Below are positions 54,074 to 64,000 of a DNA stretch of 64,000 nucleotides, one piece after another (the stretch's first letter is position 1; each line of letters starts with the position of its first letter). The notes beneath the pieces are model-generated. The model ran no database searches. It was not told where the DNA came from and worked only from the letters and a program-made list of their open reading frames with translations. Position numbers and translations under genes: made by a program. The DNA is from Exiguobacterium mexicanum (lineage in GTDB: Bacteria > Bacillota > Bacilli > Exiguobacteriales > Exiguobacteriaceae), in the NCBI RefSeq assembly GCF_005960665.1, contig NZ_CP040676.1:1746501-1810500 (forward strand). The letters run 5' to 3'.

Positions 54074-56263
54074 TTACGTCATCATGACTCGGCTGACCGA
54101 GTACACGTCCGAGATTTGCTTGATCCGGTCGACGACTTTTTGCAGATGGTTCACGTTCGGAATCGAGATTGTCATCGAGATGCGGGCCTGTTTGTTCTGG
54201 TCTCCGCGTCCACTCACGGCCACGATGTTCGTGTTCGTCGCCGAGACGGCTTGAAGCACGTCGTTCAAGAGCCCTGAACGGTCGTAGCCTGTGATCTCGA
54301 TGTCAACGTTATAGTTCTTCTCTTTTGCTTGTCCGGCTTCCCACTCGACCGTGAGGAGCCGCTCCGGATGCTGCTCATTGATGATGTTCAAGCAGTCTTT
54401 CCGGTGAATCGACACGCCGCGTCCGCGCGTGATATACCCGACGATTTCGTCGCCCGGTACCGGGTTACAGCACCGGCTCATGCGGATGAGCATGTTGTCG
54501 ATCCCTTTCACCGAGACGCCGGCCTCGGCCGTCTTCTTCTTCGGTGACTGACTGACTTTCAATTCGTTGATCGCGTCCGACAGCTCGAGTTTCGGTTCTT
54601 TCCGCTGCTTCTCCGTCAACTTGTGGGCGACTTGCGCCGCCGTGATGCCATGATACCCGACCGCGGCGTACATCTCTTCTTCGTTCCCGAAGTTGAACTT
54701 CTCGACGACGACGGCAAGCGACTGGTCATCGATCACTTCTTTCGGTTCGAAACCGAGCTTCTTGATCTCGACGTCGACGAGCTCTTTGCCTTTCTCGACG
54801 TTCTCTTCACGCTGTTGGCGCTTGAACCATTGGCGAATCTTGTTCTTCGCTTGGCTCGAGACGGCGAGTTTGAGCCAGTCCTTGCTCGGCCCGTAGCTGT
54901 GTTTCGACGTGATGATCTCGATGATGTCACCCGTCTCGAGTTTATGGTCGAGCGGCACCATCCGTCCGTTCACTTTCGCGCCCGTCATCCGGTGACCGAT
55001 TTCGGTATGGATGCGGTACGCGTAATCGATCGGGACCGAGCCTTTCGGCAACTCGAAGACGTCACCTTTCGGTGTGAAGACGTAGAGCATGTCGCTGAAG
55101 AAGTCGACTTTGAGCGATTCCATGAACTCCTCAGCGTCGGTCGTATCTTTTTGTAGCTCTAAAATCTCGCGAAGATGGGCGATTTTTTCATCGAACCCGT
55201 TCGTCGCGACACTCTTTCCTTCTTTATAGGCCCAGTGCGCGGCAATCCCGAACTCGGCGATGAAGTGCATGTCCTTCGTCCGGATTTGCACTTCGAGCGG
55301 CTCACCCTTCGGTCCGATCACCGTCGTGTGGAGCGACTGATACATGTTCGGTTTCGGCATGGCGATGTAGTCTTTGAACCGGCCTGGCATCGGCTTGTAC
55401 TGCGTGTGGATGATGCCGAGGACGGCGTAACAGTCGCGAATCGAATCGACGATGATGCGGACGGCCATCAAGTCATAAATTTCATTGAACTCTTTTTTAT
55501 GCTTCACCATCTTGTTGTAAATCGAGTAGATATGCTTCGGACGGCCGTTGACATCGGCCTCGATGCTCACGTCCTCGAGAACGGTGTTCACTTCCGTGAT
55601 GACCGATGTGACGAGCGCTTCGCGTTCGGTGCGCTTCTGTTTCATCATCGAGACGATCTTATAGTATTGCTGCGGGTTGATGTAACGTAACGAGATATCC
55701 TCGAGCTCCCATTTTATCGTCGAGATCCCCATCCGGTGGGCGAGCGGGGCAAAGATTTCGAGCGTCTCTTCAGCCTTTTGAACTTGTTTCTCTTTCGGCA
55801 TATGTTGAAGCGTCCGCATGTTGTGCAGACGGTCGGCCAGCTTGATCAAGATGACGCGCACGTCTTCTGCCATTGCGATAATCATTTTACGGTGATTCTC
55901 AGCGAGTTCTTCTTTTTTCGATTTATATTTGATTTTACCGAGCTTCGTCACTCCATCGACGAGCATGGCCACATCGACACCGAACTCATCGGCGAGTTCT
56001 TTGAGCGTGACGTCCGTATCCTCGACGACGTCGTGCAAGAGCGCCCCGATGATGGTCGTCGCGTCTAACCCGATATCAACGAGAATACCGGCCACTTGGA
56101 CCGGATGCAGAATGTAGGGTTCGCCTGAACGTCGGAACTGACCGGTATGATGCAGTTTGGCGTATTCGTAAGCGCGTCTTACTTCGGCAATCTCGTCTTC
56201 ACCCATATACTCCCCGAGCGCGTCGAGAAGGTCCTCAATACTTACGATTTGTTTTTTGGTCAT
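54074..56263 (-). CDS. relA: Bifunctional (p)ppGpp synthetase/hydrolase, Rel/Rsh
   Basis: Long RelA/SpoT homologue that makes and degrades (p)ppGpp in the stringent response. About 729 residues with domains in order. The HD hydrolase has [11 protein letters not shown] (about residues 72-82) and [12 protein letters not shown]. The synthetase has [31 protein letters not shown] and [14 protein letters not shown] holds [20 protein letters not shown] zinc-finger-like region holds [21 protein letters not shown], and the C-terminal ACT domain [20 protein letters not shown]. Key residues of both activities look present. ATG at 56263 aligns with B. subtilis; a longer frame starts at 56308. Confidence 0.96.
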   Translation of the reverse strand: MTKKQIVSIEDLLDALGEYMGEDEIAEVRRAYEYAKLHHTGQFRRSGEPYILHPVQVAGILVDIGLDATTIIGALLHDVVEDTDVTLKELADEFGVDVAMLVDGVTKLGKIKYKSKKEELAENHRKMIIAMAEDVRVILIKLADRLHNMRTLQHMPKEKQVQKAEETLEIFAPLAHRMGISTIKWELEDISLRYINPQQYYKIVSMMKQKRTEREALVTSVITEVNTVLEDVSIEADVNGRPKHIYSIYNKMVKHKKEFNEIYDLMAVRIIVDSIRDCYAVLGIIHTQYKPMPGRFKDYIAMPKPNMYQSLHTTVIGPKGEPLEVQIRTKDMHFIAEFGIAAHWAYKEGKSVATNGFDEKIAHLREILELQKDTTDAEEFMESLKVDFFSDMLYVFTPKGDVFELPKGSVPIDYAYRIHTEIGHRMTGAKVNGRMVPLDHKLETGDIIEIITSKHSYGPSKDWLKLAVSSQAKNKIRQWFKRQQREENVEKGKELVDVEIKKLGFEPKEVIDDQSLAVVVEKFNFGNEEEMYAAVGYHGITAAQVAHKLTEKQRKEPKLELSDAINELKVSQSPKKKTAEAGVSVKGIDNMLIRMSRCCNPVPGDEIVGYITRGRGVSIHRKDCLNIINEQHPERLLTVEWEAGQAKEKNYNVDIEITGYDRSGLLNDVLQAVSATNTNIVAVSGRGDQNKQARISMTISIPNVNHLQKVVDRIKQISDVYSVSRVMMT

Positions 56264-56420
56264 AACATTCGACACCCTTTTTCTTACCGCTCCAATCGAC
56301 TCGGACAAGTCGCAGCATGGTAGTAGTTAACGTACGTGGTTGTTCTAATTTTACTTACTATTATCGAAAAAATCTGACGACCTGTCAAAGGTTGTGGGTT
56401 GTTTTACTTAAAAAACTATT

Positions 56421-56449
56421 TAAAAAAGGGAAGCCATCGCTTCCCTTTG
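56421..56449 (-). terminator. Terminator after apt
   Basis: AAAGGGAAGC (minus strand) pairs with GCTTCCCTTT over a four-base loop, then TTTAAATAG. It should limit readthrough from apt into rsh. Confidence 0.8.
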
Positions 56450-56450
56450 A

Positions 56451-56969
56451 TTAATCTTCGTAACGGATGAGTGAGAACACGTCGTATCCTTCGAGACGCT
56501 CACGTCCACCAAGTCCATCAAGCTCGATTAAGAATCCGATCCCAGCGACGACGCCGCCGAGCTGTTCAATCATTTTGATTGTCGCTTCGATCGTTCCGCC
56601 TGTTGCGAGCAAGTCATCCAAGATGACGACTTGTTGGCCCGGTTTGATCGAGTCTTTGTGCATCGTCAAAATGTCTGTGCCGTATTCGAGTCCGTAAGAG
56701 ACGCGAACCGTCTCACGTGGCAACTTGCCTTCTTTACGGACCGGGACGAACCCGAGCTCAAGTGCGTATGCTGCCGGGCAACCGACGACGAAACCGCGTG
56801 CCTCAGGGCCGGCGATGAGTTCAGCACCGCGCTCCTGTGCGTAAGCGATGAGCTCGTCGACCGCTTTTTTATAAGCCGGGCCGTCTTGCATGAGTGACGT
56901 GATGTCCTTGAAGCTGATCCCTTCTTTCGGGTAATCCGCTACTTCTTTAATATGCTGTTTGAAATCCAT
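56451..56969 (-). CDS. apt: Adenine phosphoribosyltransferase
   Basis: Salvages adenine to AMP with PRPP. 172 residues, [24 protein letters not shown] start, [20 protein letters not shown], and PRPP motif [18 protein letters not shown] (about residues 118-135). ATG at 56969 lies one base after the recJ stop codon. Conserved recJ-apt-rsh order. Confidence 0.97.
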   Translation of the reverse strand: MDFKQHIKEVADYPKEGISFKDITSLMQDGPAYKKAVDELIAYAQERGAELIAGPEARGFVVGCPAAYALELGFVPVRKEGKLPRETVRVSYGLEYGTDILTMHKDSIKPGQQVVILDDLLATGGTIEATIKMIEQLGGVVAGIGFLIELDGLGGRERLEGYDVFSLIRYED

Positions 56970-56970
56970 T

Positions 56971-59262
56971 TTATGTGTAAGCCTCCTGCATCTTGTTCGA
57001 TCGCAATGATTGTAACCGCTCTTTCAGTTCTGCCAACGACGCATAGATGAAACGCTCCTCGAGTTGGACTCGTCCGACCCGGCGCTTATAACACGGCGCT
57101 TCGGTCAAATCGCGTTTCGGCGCTTCTGGATTCACTCCAGGCAGTCCGTCTTCCATTGTAACAAGAAATTCGAGTTCAGAGAATACTTGATGCATAAATT
57201 GAATCGTATTTTTTGACCATTTTCGCTCGATTGACAAACGAATCAAGTTTTCGCGCAGGTTTTTCCGTTCGCACGTCGCCATGTGGACGTAGTATGTTCG
57301 GAAATCTTCACGCGTCGGCAACTTCTCGAAGAACGAGCCGCCTTGTCCGAACGCACAGTAGATGCGTTCGACGTCCTCGGTCAACAAGTCCGCCAATACG
57401 TCTTCCTCGTCCGGCAAATCGAGCAAGACGACAAACGGCTTGAGCGGCGTGCTGAGGTCGTGGAGCGGGAAGTCGTCCCGCCCTTGGAACGAGATGAACG
57501 ACGTCGTGTCGCCCGGGAGCTGTTTCAATTCGTCGAGCGAATTTTTCTTGCCCCGATAATCGAACACTTGGAACCCGTCGACACGGATGTCTTGAATCAT
57601 GAGCTGCGGCTTGCGCATCCCGTTCCATTCATTTACTTGCAGACTGCCCATGACCGAGACGTGGGCCATCTTCGAGATTTCAGAGACGACGTGACCGAAA
57701 CCGAAGCCGATGCCATCAAGTTCCCGCTTATCCCCGGCGAGCTGAACCTTCAAATGGGTGTTGTCGCGCCCGATTTGACGGATATCGCGAAGTCTAGCGT
57801 CTGCCACGACGACACGCGGTGATGGATTACCCATCCCGAACGGGGCGAGCTTGCCGATTTCTGCAATCAAGTCGAGCGACACGTCGTTCACGTCAAGTTT
57901 CAAGTCGACGTTCACGCGGGCGACGAACGTCTCGTCCGGAATCGATTCGGCCTGTTCGTTCAGACGCCGGCGCAGTTCGGCCACGTTTTCCGATAACAAG
58001 GTCATCCCGGCTGCGGCCGGGTGTCCGCCGAAGTGCGGCAAGATGTCTTCATTTTTCGACAGTTCTTTGAACAAGTCGAAACCGTCGATCGAACGGCCCG
58101 ACCCCTTCGCCTTCCCTGTTTTCGGGTCGTGGCACAACAGGATGACCGGACGATAGTACGCCTCGACGAGTCGTGAGGCGACGATCCCGACGACACCCGG
58201 ATTCCATCGTTCGCTGGCGACGACGAGGACGCGGTCGTCCGTCATCGAGGCCTCGACGAGTTCCGTCGCTTCTTTGGCGATCGTCTTGACGATGTCTTGA
58301 CGTTCTTTGTTCTGTTTGTCGAGCTGTTGTGCCAGTGCGAGCGCTTCTTCCTCGCTCTCGGCGAGCAACATCTGGAGCGCCGGCATCGCCGAGTCGAGAC
58401 GACCAGCGGCGTTGATGCGCGGACCGAACGCGAACCCGACCGATTCCTCGTTCAATGTCCCGTCCGTCAACGCACACACTTCACGGAGCGCCAAAATACC
58501 CGGGCGTTTCGAATCATCGAGCGCCTTGAGTCCGAGCTTGGCGAGCAAACGGTTCTCCCCATCGAGCGGGACGAGATCGGCAATCGTGCCGAGGACGGCC
58601 AAGTCGAGAAGCTCGTCCGGCATCCGGTCGAGCACGGCGTGCGCCACTTTGAGGGCGACGCCTGCCCCGGCGAGTTTGTCATACGGATACGACGGGTCGA
58701 TATGAGGATGGATGATAGCGAATGCATCCGGTAACGTCTCTTTCGGTTCGTGGTGATCGGTGATGATCAAATCGACACCGAGCTCTTTCAAGAGCGCCGC
58801 TTCTTCAATCCCCGAGATGCCGCAGTCGACCGTGATGATGAGGGTGAACCCTTCACCGGCGGCCCAGCTGAACGCCTCTTTGTTCGGCCCATATCCTTCG
58901 GTGAACCGGTTCGGGATATAGCATTCCGCCATGACGCCAATCTCGGTCAAGGCGTGCCACATGACGGCCGAGGCGCTGACACCATCGACGTCATAGTCAC
59001 CATATATGAGCACCATCTCGCCTTCGTCGGCCGCCCGTTTCACACGTTCGACGACTTTTGGCATCTGTTCAAATAAAAACGGGTCGTGGAACGTCAATTC
59101 ATCCTCGACGTATAAAAACGCCTTGGCCGCCTCGACGTCGCGGTGCCCCCGTTGTGTGAGGAGCGTCGCGAGTTGCTCCGATATATTCAATTCTGTCTGT
59201 AACTGTTCAACCGCGGCCGTATCCATCTCCGGATACACCCAACGTTTCTTCGCATGATACAT
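56971..59262 (-). CDS. recJ: Single-stranded-DNA-specific exonuclease RecJ
   Basis: 5'-3' exonuclease of the DHH superfamily used in recombination and mismatch repair. 763 residues: motif [17 protein letters not shown] (about residues 78-93), motif [12 protein letters not shown], motif [17 protein letters not shown], and DHHA1 motif [13 protein letters not shown] long C-terminal extension of over 200 residues, typical of Bacilli, follows. ATG at 59262. It lies between secF and apt. Confidence 0.96.
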   Translation of the reverse strand: MYHAKKRWVYPEMDTAAVEQLQTELNISEQLATLLTQRGHRDVEAAKAFLYVEDELTFHDPFLFEQMPKVVERVKRAADEGEMVLIYGDYDVDGVSASAVMWHALTEIGVMAECYIPNRFTEGYGPNKEAFSWAAGEGFTLIITVDCGISGIEEAALLKELGVDLIITDHHEPKETLPDAFAIIHPHIDPSYPYDKLAGAGVALKVAHAVLDRMPDELLDLAVLGTIADLVPLDGENRLLAKLGLKALDDSKRPGILALREVCALTDGTLNEESVGFAFGPRINAAGRLDSAMPALQMLLAESEEEALALAQQLDKQNKERQDIVKTIAKEATELVEASMTDDRVLVVASERWNPGVVGIVASRLVEAYYRPVILLCHDPKTGKAKGSGRSIDGFDLFKELSKNEDILPHFGGHPAAAGMTLLSENVAELRRRLNEQAESIPDETFVARVNVDLKLDVNDVSLDLIAEIGKLAPFGMGNPSPRVVVADARLRDIRQIGRDNTHLKVQLAGDKRELDGIGFGFGHVVSEISKMAHVSVMGSLQVNEWNGMRKPQLMIQDIRVDGFQVFDYRGKKNSLDELKQLPGDTTSFISFQGRDDFPLHDLSTPLKPFVVLLDLPDEEDVLADLLTEDVERIYCAFGQGGSFFEKLPTREDFRTYYVHMATCERKNLRENLIRLSIERKWSKNTIQFMHQVFSELEFLVTMEDGLPGVNPEAPKRDLTEAPCYKRRVGRVQLEERFIYASLAELKERLQSLRSNKMQEAYT

Positions 59263-59327
59263 AATGCCTCACTCCAATCAATTGTAGATTATATCAGAAC
59301 GAGCGAGTGAAGTGCCGTCTTGACATT

Positions 59328-59358
59328 CAAAAAGGTCCCCCGATTGACTCGGGAGACC
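59328..59358 (-). terminator. Terminator after secF
   Basis: GGTCTCCCGA (minus strand) pairs with TCGGGGGACC with one G-T/A mismatch, then TTTTTGAATG. Confidence 0.8.
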
Positions 59359-59363
59359 AGTGG

Positions 59364-60287
59364 TTACGCCTCTAGGGCAGCTGATTTCTTTTTGTTGAGC
59401 GACATGCCTTTGATGAGCAACCAAAGGTACGAAGCGATGAAGATCGACGAGTACATTCCCATGATGAGACCGACGAGAAGCGCGAGCGAGAAGCCGCGAA
59501 TCGATTCGGCACCAAAGATGTACAAGGCGATGACGGTGAACAATACAGTGACGACCGTGTTGATCGAGCGAACGATAGTCTCTTGAATCGCTTTGTTCAC
59601 GAGCATACGGTACTCGTCCATCGTCTTGATTTTTCGTTCTTTCTCATACGCTTGGATGTTCTCGCGCACCCGGTCGAACGTAACGATTGTATCGTTGACC
59701 GAATACCCGATAATCGTCAAGATCGCGGCGACGAAGTACAAGTTGACCTCGATGCCAAAAATCGAGAACGCCACAAGCATGAAGAACGCATCGTGGAGCA
59801 TGGCGACGACGGTGGCGACACCGTAAGAGAATTGGAAGCGGAACGTGATATACAAGATAATCCCGAGCGATGCGAGCGAGACGGCGTAAATCGCGTTACG
59901 GGCGATGTCTCGACCGACTTCGGCTGAGACGGTGCTGATGTTCGGGTCGTTCCCGAACGTCTCCGTGAATACGGTCTTCACCGAAGCGACTTCATCTTGA
60001 GTGAGCTGCCCGACGAACGTCACGTTCGCGAGCGTCCCGCCTTCTGCATATTGAACGGACGAAATGTCTTCATCCACGCCTGCCTCGGTGAAGGCGGCCG
60101 CTAAATCGTCTTGCGACACTTGCGACTCGGTCTGGACTTCGACCCGCGTTCCAGACGCGAAGTCGATTCCGAGGTTCAAGCCGCGGAAGAACAAGATCCC
60201 GAGTCCGATGATGACGACGGCACATGAGATGAGGAACAACGTGCGCATCGGTTTAATATAGTTTAATTCAGTGAGCTTAAAGTTCAC
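59364..60287 (-). CDS. secF: Protein translocase subunit SecF
   Basis: Accessory membrane protein that, with SecD, uses proton motive force to help protein export through SecYEG. About 307 residues: helix 1 LFLISCAVVIIGLGILFF, the GLNLGIDFASGTRVEV motif, an extracytoplasmic domain, then five more helices with YSVNDTIVTFDRVREN and RSINTVVTVLFTVIAL. GTG at 60287 has AAGGAG ten bases upstream; GTG at 60296 is too near the site. Either way the start overlaps secD. In B. subtilis SecD and SecF are one protein. Confidence 0.94.
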   Translation of the reverse strand: MNFKLTELNYIKPMRTLFLISCAVVIIGLGILFFRGLNLGIDFASGTRVEVQTESQVSQDDLAAAFTEAGVDEDISSVQYAEGGTLANVTFVGQLTQDEVASVKTVFTETFGNDPNISTVSAEVGRDIARNAIYAVSLASLGIILYITFRFQFSYGVATVVAMLHDAFFMLVAFSIFGIEVNLYFVAAILTIIGYSVNDTIVTFDRVRENIQAYEKERKIKTMDEYRMLVNKAIQETIVRSINTVVTVLFTVIALYIFGAESIRGFSLALLVGLIMGMYSSIFIASYLWLLIKGMSLNKKKSAALEA

Positions 60288-61578
60288 GGATTTCACTCTC
60301 CTTCACACCAAACCAGCCTTTGCGCTTGTCGAAGAGACGACTTGCGACGAGGAGGTGCATCAAATAGCGCGAGATGAAGACGTTCGAGATGAACGTCATC
60401 GCGATCGAGATCATGAGCATGAGCGCGAACCCTTTGACGGAACTCGTTCCGAAATAGAACAAGACCGCTGCCGAGATGAGCGTCGTCAAGTTGGCATCGA
60501 TGATCGTACTGAGCGAGCGACGGTTACCGGCACGGAACGCCGATAGGACCGACTTCCCTGAGCGGAGTTCGTCTTTAATTCGTTCGGCCGTGATGATGTT
60601 GGCATCGACTGCCATACCGATACCGAGAACGAGACCGGCAATCCCTGGGAGCGTCAAGACGGCGTTAATGCCGTTAAAGAACAACATAATCAAATTGATA
60701 TACAAAATGAGCGTGATGATCGAGACGAGACCGGGTAAACGATAGAAGAACAACATGAACAAGAAGATAGCGACGACACCGATGACCGAAGCGAATACAG
60801 TCTTCTCAAGTGCATCTTGACCGAATTGGGCCGAGACCGACGTCGAGTAAATCTCTTCAAGTTTGACCGGGAGTGCCCCGGCGTTCAAGATGTCTGCCAG
60901 GCGTTGACCGCTCTCGGCGTCGATGCCGCCACCTGAGATGATCGCTTTATCCGAAATGATTGGTCCAGTGACCGACGCATCCGATACGATTTTCGAGTTC
61001 TCTTTTTGGATCTCTTCTTCGTACGTGTCGCCTTCCTCATAATCGAGCCAGATGACGAGGCGGTTTTCTGGTGGCTGACGTTGCGCGATTTGCGACGTGA
61101 CTTCACCGAATTTCTCCGCTGACTGAAGCGTCAATTCGACAACAGGCTGATTTTGTTGGTTATAACTGACGGATGCCCCGCGCGGTGCGAGGTCTTTCCC
61201 GTCGAGAAGAACGTTATCGTCCACATCGCGGAACGTGAGTTGCGCCGTCGACGACAGGACTTCTCGCGCCTCGTTTTGGTTCGAGACGCCCGCGAGCTGG
61301 ACGCGGATGCGGTTGCTGTCCTCAATCCGGATGTCCGGCTCGGACACACCGAGCACGTTGACCCGGTTGTTGATAGCGCGAACGGTTGCATTCATCGCCG
61401 ATTGGTCGATGACATCGCCGTCTTCGAGCGGTTGCACTTCATACAGCACTTCAAACCCGCCTTTTAAATCGAGACCGAGGTTCGTGTTCTTCTCGACCCA
61501 AGGTGTCGTGAAGACGGCGAGTAGAATCGTTGCAATCATGATGACCGCAAAGATCGCGATATTCCCTTTTTTGTACAT
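60277..61578 (-). CDS. secD: Protein translocase subunit SecD
   Basis: 433 residues: helix 1 near residues 6-24, the conserved TNLGLDLKGGFEVLYEV, P1-type extracytoplasmic region with VNVLGVSEPDIRIEDSNRIRVQLAGV (cited for its SEPDI signature), then five helices with AIDANIITAERIKDE in the form GMAVDANIITAERIK and FGTSSVKGFALMLMI. ATG at 61578 follows AGAAAGGAAATAGTCGT. It overlaps secF at its 3' end. Confidence 0.95.
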   Translation of the reverse strand: MYKKGNIAIFAVIMIATILLAVFTTPWVEKNTNLGLDLKGGFEVLYEVQPLEDGDVIDQSAMNATVRAINNRVNVLGVSEPDIRIEDSNRIRVQLAGVSNQNEAREVLSSTAQLTFRDVDDNVLLDGKDLAPRGASVSYNQQNQPVVELTLQSAEKFGEVTSQIAQRQPPENRLVIWLDYEEGDTYEEEIQKENSKIVSDASVTGPIISDKAIISGGGIDAESGQRLADILNAGALPVKLEEIYSTSVSAQFGQDALEKTVFASVIGVVAIFLFMLFFYRLPGLVSIITLILYINLIMLFFNGINAVLTLPGIAGLVLGIGMAVDANIITAERIKDELRSGKSVLSAFRAGNRRSLSTIIDANLTTLISAAVLFYFGTSSVKGFALMLMISIAMTFISNVFISRYLMHLLVASRLFDKRKGWFGVKESEIREL

Positions 61579-61798
61579 ACGACTATTTCCTTTCTAAACA
61601 CATGTTCTCGTAAAAAAACTTCTCTCGTTAACATTACAAATATTCTAAACATTTATCAATCGTTTTCCTGAAATTGTAACACCCACACGTTGATTTCCCA
61701 CGCTTTTTTGCACTTGCGACTAAAAGTTGCATTAGGGCAAAACTTGAGCTATGATGTGATTATCAACTTACACACTACATGCAAAGGAGTCCTTTCTA

Positions 61799-62653
61799 AT
61801 GGATAGTACGATACTCTATGCCTTTTTACTGACGCTGTTCGCTGGACTCGCGACGGGGATCGGAAGTATGATCGCCTTCTTCGCCAAACGGACCAACACG
61901 GCATTCTTGTCGGTATCCCTTGGCTTCTCAGGCGGGGTCATGATTTACGTATCCTTTATCGAGATTTTTCCGAAAGCGCTCGATGAACTCGTCGGGGCCC
62001 ACGGAGAGCAGGCCGGGACGCTCTATACCGTCCTCGCCTTCTTCGGCGGGATGTTGTTGATCGCCTTGATCGACAAGTTCATCCCGTCTCCGGAAAACCC
62101 ACACGAAGTCAAATTTGTCGAGACGATGCAAAACGACCCGTCGTCCCAGGAACTTGCGACGACGGCGACCGAACGTGTCCCATTGAACCAAGAGACGAAA
62201 CAACGGCTTCATAAAATGGGTCTGTTCATGGCGCTCGCCATCACCATCCATAACTTTCCGGAAGGTTTGGCCACGTTTATCTCGGCCCTCGATGACCCGG
62301 CGGTCGGTCTCGCCATCGCCATCGCCATCGCATTACACAACATTCCGGAAGGCATCGCCGTCTCGGTCCCAATCTATTATGCGACCGGTTCTCGGAAGAA
62401 GGCGCTGAAACTGTCCTTCTTGTCCGGACTTGCCGAACCGCTCGGAGCGGTCGTCGGTTTCCTTCTTTTGATGCCATTCTTGAGTGACACGGTGTTCGGC
62501 CTCTTGTTCGCAGGCGTCGGCGGCATCATGGTGTTCATCTCGCTCGACGAGTTACTCCCAGCTGCCCGTGAATACGGACGGGCCCACCATGCGGTGTACG
62601 GCATGGTCGCCGGTATGATGGTCATGGCAGCCAGTCTGATTTTGTTAATGTAA
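61799..62653 (+). CDS. zupT: ZIP-family metal transporter ZupT
   Basis: Imports zinc and perhaps other divalent metals. 284 residues with eight helices; the metal sites HNFPEGLATFISAL (helix 4) and HNIPEGIAVSVPIYYA (helix 5) are both intact. ATG at 61799 follows AAAGGAGTCCTTTCTA. The 220 bases upstream hold a TGATTATCA stretch (61755-61763) that recalls half of a Fur/Zur-type site. It is monocistronic with a strong terminator. Confidence 0.93.
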   Translation: MDSTILYAFLLTLFAGLATGIGSMIAFFAKRTNTAFLSVSLGFSGGVMIYVSFIEIFPKALDELVGAHGEQAGTLYTVLAFFGGMLLIALIDKFIPSPENPHEVKFVETMQNDPSSQELATTATERVPLNQETKQRLHKMGLFMALAITIHNFPEGLATFISALDDPAVGLAIAIAIALHNIPEGIAVSVPIYYATGSRKKALKLSFLSGLAEPLGAVVGFLLLMPFLSDTVFGLLFAGVGGIMVFISLDELLPAAREYGRAHHAVYGMVAGMMVMAASLILLM

Positions 62654-62656
62654 CCG

Positions 62657-62694
62657 AAACAGCGTCTCCCCGATTGTCGAGGAGACGCTGTTTT
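62657..62694. terminator. Bidirectional terminator between zupT and the receptor gene
   Basis: AAACAGCGTCTCC (62657-62669) pairs with GGAGACGCTGTTT (62681-62693), followed by T on the right. Confidence 0.85.
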
Positions 62695-64000
62695 CATGCC
62701 TTGAATAAATGAACAAGATCTTTCAACTCGACGGACATATGGCTCATCGTCTCGGCGATGCCGTTGATTTCTTGAATGGCGGCGAGCTGTTCTTCGACGT
62801 TCGCGCCTGCTTCTTCCACGCTTCGTTGCGTCGACACGGCATTCGTCGACATATCCTCGACCGAGACCGCTACCTCGGTCGTGTTCGCGCTCACTTCTTC
62901 CGTCGCCGCCGCGATCTCACTCATTTGACGAGACGTCTCTTGAATGACAGAGACGATCTCACGGAACGCACCGGCGACTTCTCCCATTTGGGTGACGCCG
63001 CTCGTCACATGCTGGCTTGTGACGTCGAACGCCGCTTCTACTTCCGACGTGTCGCGCTGAATGTCGGCGACGACCGCTTGAATCTGTTTGGCCGACTGTT
63101 TCGACTCTTCGGCGAGTTTTCGGACCTCGGCCGCGACGACGGCAAACCCTTTCCCGTGTTCACCGGCCCGGGCCGCTTCAATCGCGGCGTTTAGGGCTAG
63201 CAGGTTCGTCTGTTCCGTGATGGCGGTGATCGAACGCGTGATTTTCTCGATCTCGAGCGATTGATTCGATAAGCGCTCGACCATCTGTTGCGTCAAGTCG
63301 TTCGCTTGTTGAATCTCCCGCATTTGCTGCTCGGCCAACTGAATTGTCTCCAGTCCCCCACTCGCCGCTTCGAGTGTATGAATCGTCTGCTCGTTCACGC
63401 CTTGCGAGGCAGCGGCGATTTGGTTCAAGCCGACGACGGCTTGATTGACGCCGGACGTCCCTTCTTCGGCCCGTTTCGCCGACACTTGGGCGGCAAGGTT
63501 CATCTGTTCGAATAGACCGGCTACACCTTGCGTCGTCGTGGCGACATGGTCCGTACTGGCGTACAGCTCTTCCGAATAGGCCGTCACTTTATCCGAGGCT
63601 GCACCGACTTGGCGAATCAGGCCGACGAGGTTCCGTTTCATATCGTTGAACGCCGTGACGAGGTCACCGAGCTCATCGTTTGAACCGACCTCGATATCGT
63701 CTCCGGTCAAGTCTCCCTCGGCAACGACGCGCGCTTCGCTGACGAGTCGATTGATCGGCTTCAAGAACAGCTTTTGGAGGGCTACTAGTGAAAGTAGACC
63801 GACAGCGACGCCGATGATGCTGATGACGATCATCCAGATGATCGATTGCCCGGCACTCGCCTGGACCGCTTCCGACTCAGCGGCGAGCGCTTCGCCTTGA
63901 TACGTGACGAGGTCGGTCACCGTCATTCGGACACGATCCGTCGTCGGTGTCACACTCGTATTGAGCACCGTCTTGTATCCGATCTCGTCTTGTTGTTGAC
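62694..64000 (-). CDS. Methyl-accepting chemotaxis protein, 5' part beyond window
   Basis: Transmembrane chemoreceptor cut by the right edge; 435 codons are visible and the frame stays open to base 64000 (reading [15 protein letters not shown]), so the GTG at 63968 is not the true start. Seen: end of the extracellular sensor, transmembrane helix [23 protein letters not shown], a HAMP domain with [19 protein letters not shown], methylation helices, and the signalling tip [19 protein letters not shown] followed by [18 protein letters not shown]. The end LVHLFKA lacks a CheR-binding pentapeptide. Ligand unknown. Implies a motile organism. Confidence 0.93.
   Translation of the reverse strand, partial: QQQDEIGYKTVLNTSVTPTTDRVRMTVTDLVTYQGEALAAESEAVQASAGQSIIWMIVISIIGVAVGLLSLVALQKLFLKPINRLVSEARVVAEGDLTGDDIEVGSNDELGDLVTAFNDMKRNLVGLIRQVGAASDKVTAYSEELYASTDHVATTTQGVAGLFEQMNLAAQVSAKRAEEGTSGVNQAVVGLNQIAAASQGVNEQTIHTLEAASGGLETIQLAEQQMREIQQANDLTQQMVERLSNQSLEIEKITRSITAITEQTNLLALNAAIEAARAGEHGKGFAVVAAEVRKLAEESKQSAKQIQAVVADIQRDTSEVEAAFDVTSQHVTSGVTQMGEVAGAFREIVSVIQETSRQMSEIAAATEEVSANTTEVAVSVEDMSTNAVSTQRSVEEAGANVEEQLAAIQEINGIAETMSHMSVELKDLVHLFKA

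Overview
The window looks like chromosomal DNA of an aerobic Bacillota of the order Bacillales, most probably Exiguobacterium. The grounds are gene families and gene order close to Bacillus subtilis, a base composition around or slightly above half G+C (judged by eye), strong AGGAGG-type ribosome binding sites, three T-box leaders, and CodY, FapR, PerR and LexA-like sites of Bacillus type. The species is an inference. The window opens inside nadK and closes inside a chemotaxis receptor gene. No rRNA, tRNA, CRISPR array or prophage was seen.

Block A (1-25450) follows the B. subtilis yjb/opp/fab region: nadK, relQ, the CYTH gene yjbK, the Spx adaptor yjbH, pepF, coiA, cls, mecA, spx, oppFDCBA, trpS with its T-box, two further OppA-type binding proteins, and fabF-fabH under a FapR operator. 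Added here are an SDR oxidoreductase, a DUF2254 membrane protein, an HD-domain hydrolase and a 45-residue basic protein. The B. subtilis app transporter that should lie between fab and trpS is reduced to two binding-protein genes without permease or ATPase.

Block B (25490-61580) follows the distant B. subtilis yrr/yrv region: mtnN, greA, udk, trmR, mltG, yrzB, ruvX, ireB, alaS with T-box, recD2, a TPR protein, mnmA, a cysteine desulfurase, cymR, rarA, tcdA, a 6S-like RNA, aspS, hisS with T-box, dtd, rsh, apt, recJ, secF and secD. Relative to B. subtilis the two blocks are fused at 25434-25491, where the mtnN terminator and the fabH promoter occupy the same bases. Three additions interrupt block B. 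An IS200/IS605-type tnpB element with remains of an older one lies between udk and greA. A small group (membrane protein with C-terminal 12-residue repeats, glyoxalase-fold protein, two unknowns) lies between recD2 and the TPR gene. A cryptochrome-DASH / YczE / ABC exporter / YqkB group lies between the 6S RNA and aspS. A zinc transporter (zupT) and the receptor gene end the window.

Functional themes are: stress control by Spx and its adaptors (spx, mecA, yjbH); two (p)ppGpp synthetases (relQ, rsh) beside purine and NADP genes (apt, nadK); peptide uptake and breakdown under likely CodY control (opp genes, pepF); tRNA charging and modification (trpS, alaS, hisS, aspS, dtd, mnmA, tcdA, trmR); and DNA repair and recombination (recJ, recD2, rarA with a LexA-like box, ruvX, coiA, cry-DASH). 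A recurring layout is that all three T-box promoters use the TGA stop codon of the preceding gene as part of their -35 TTGAC element.
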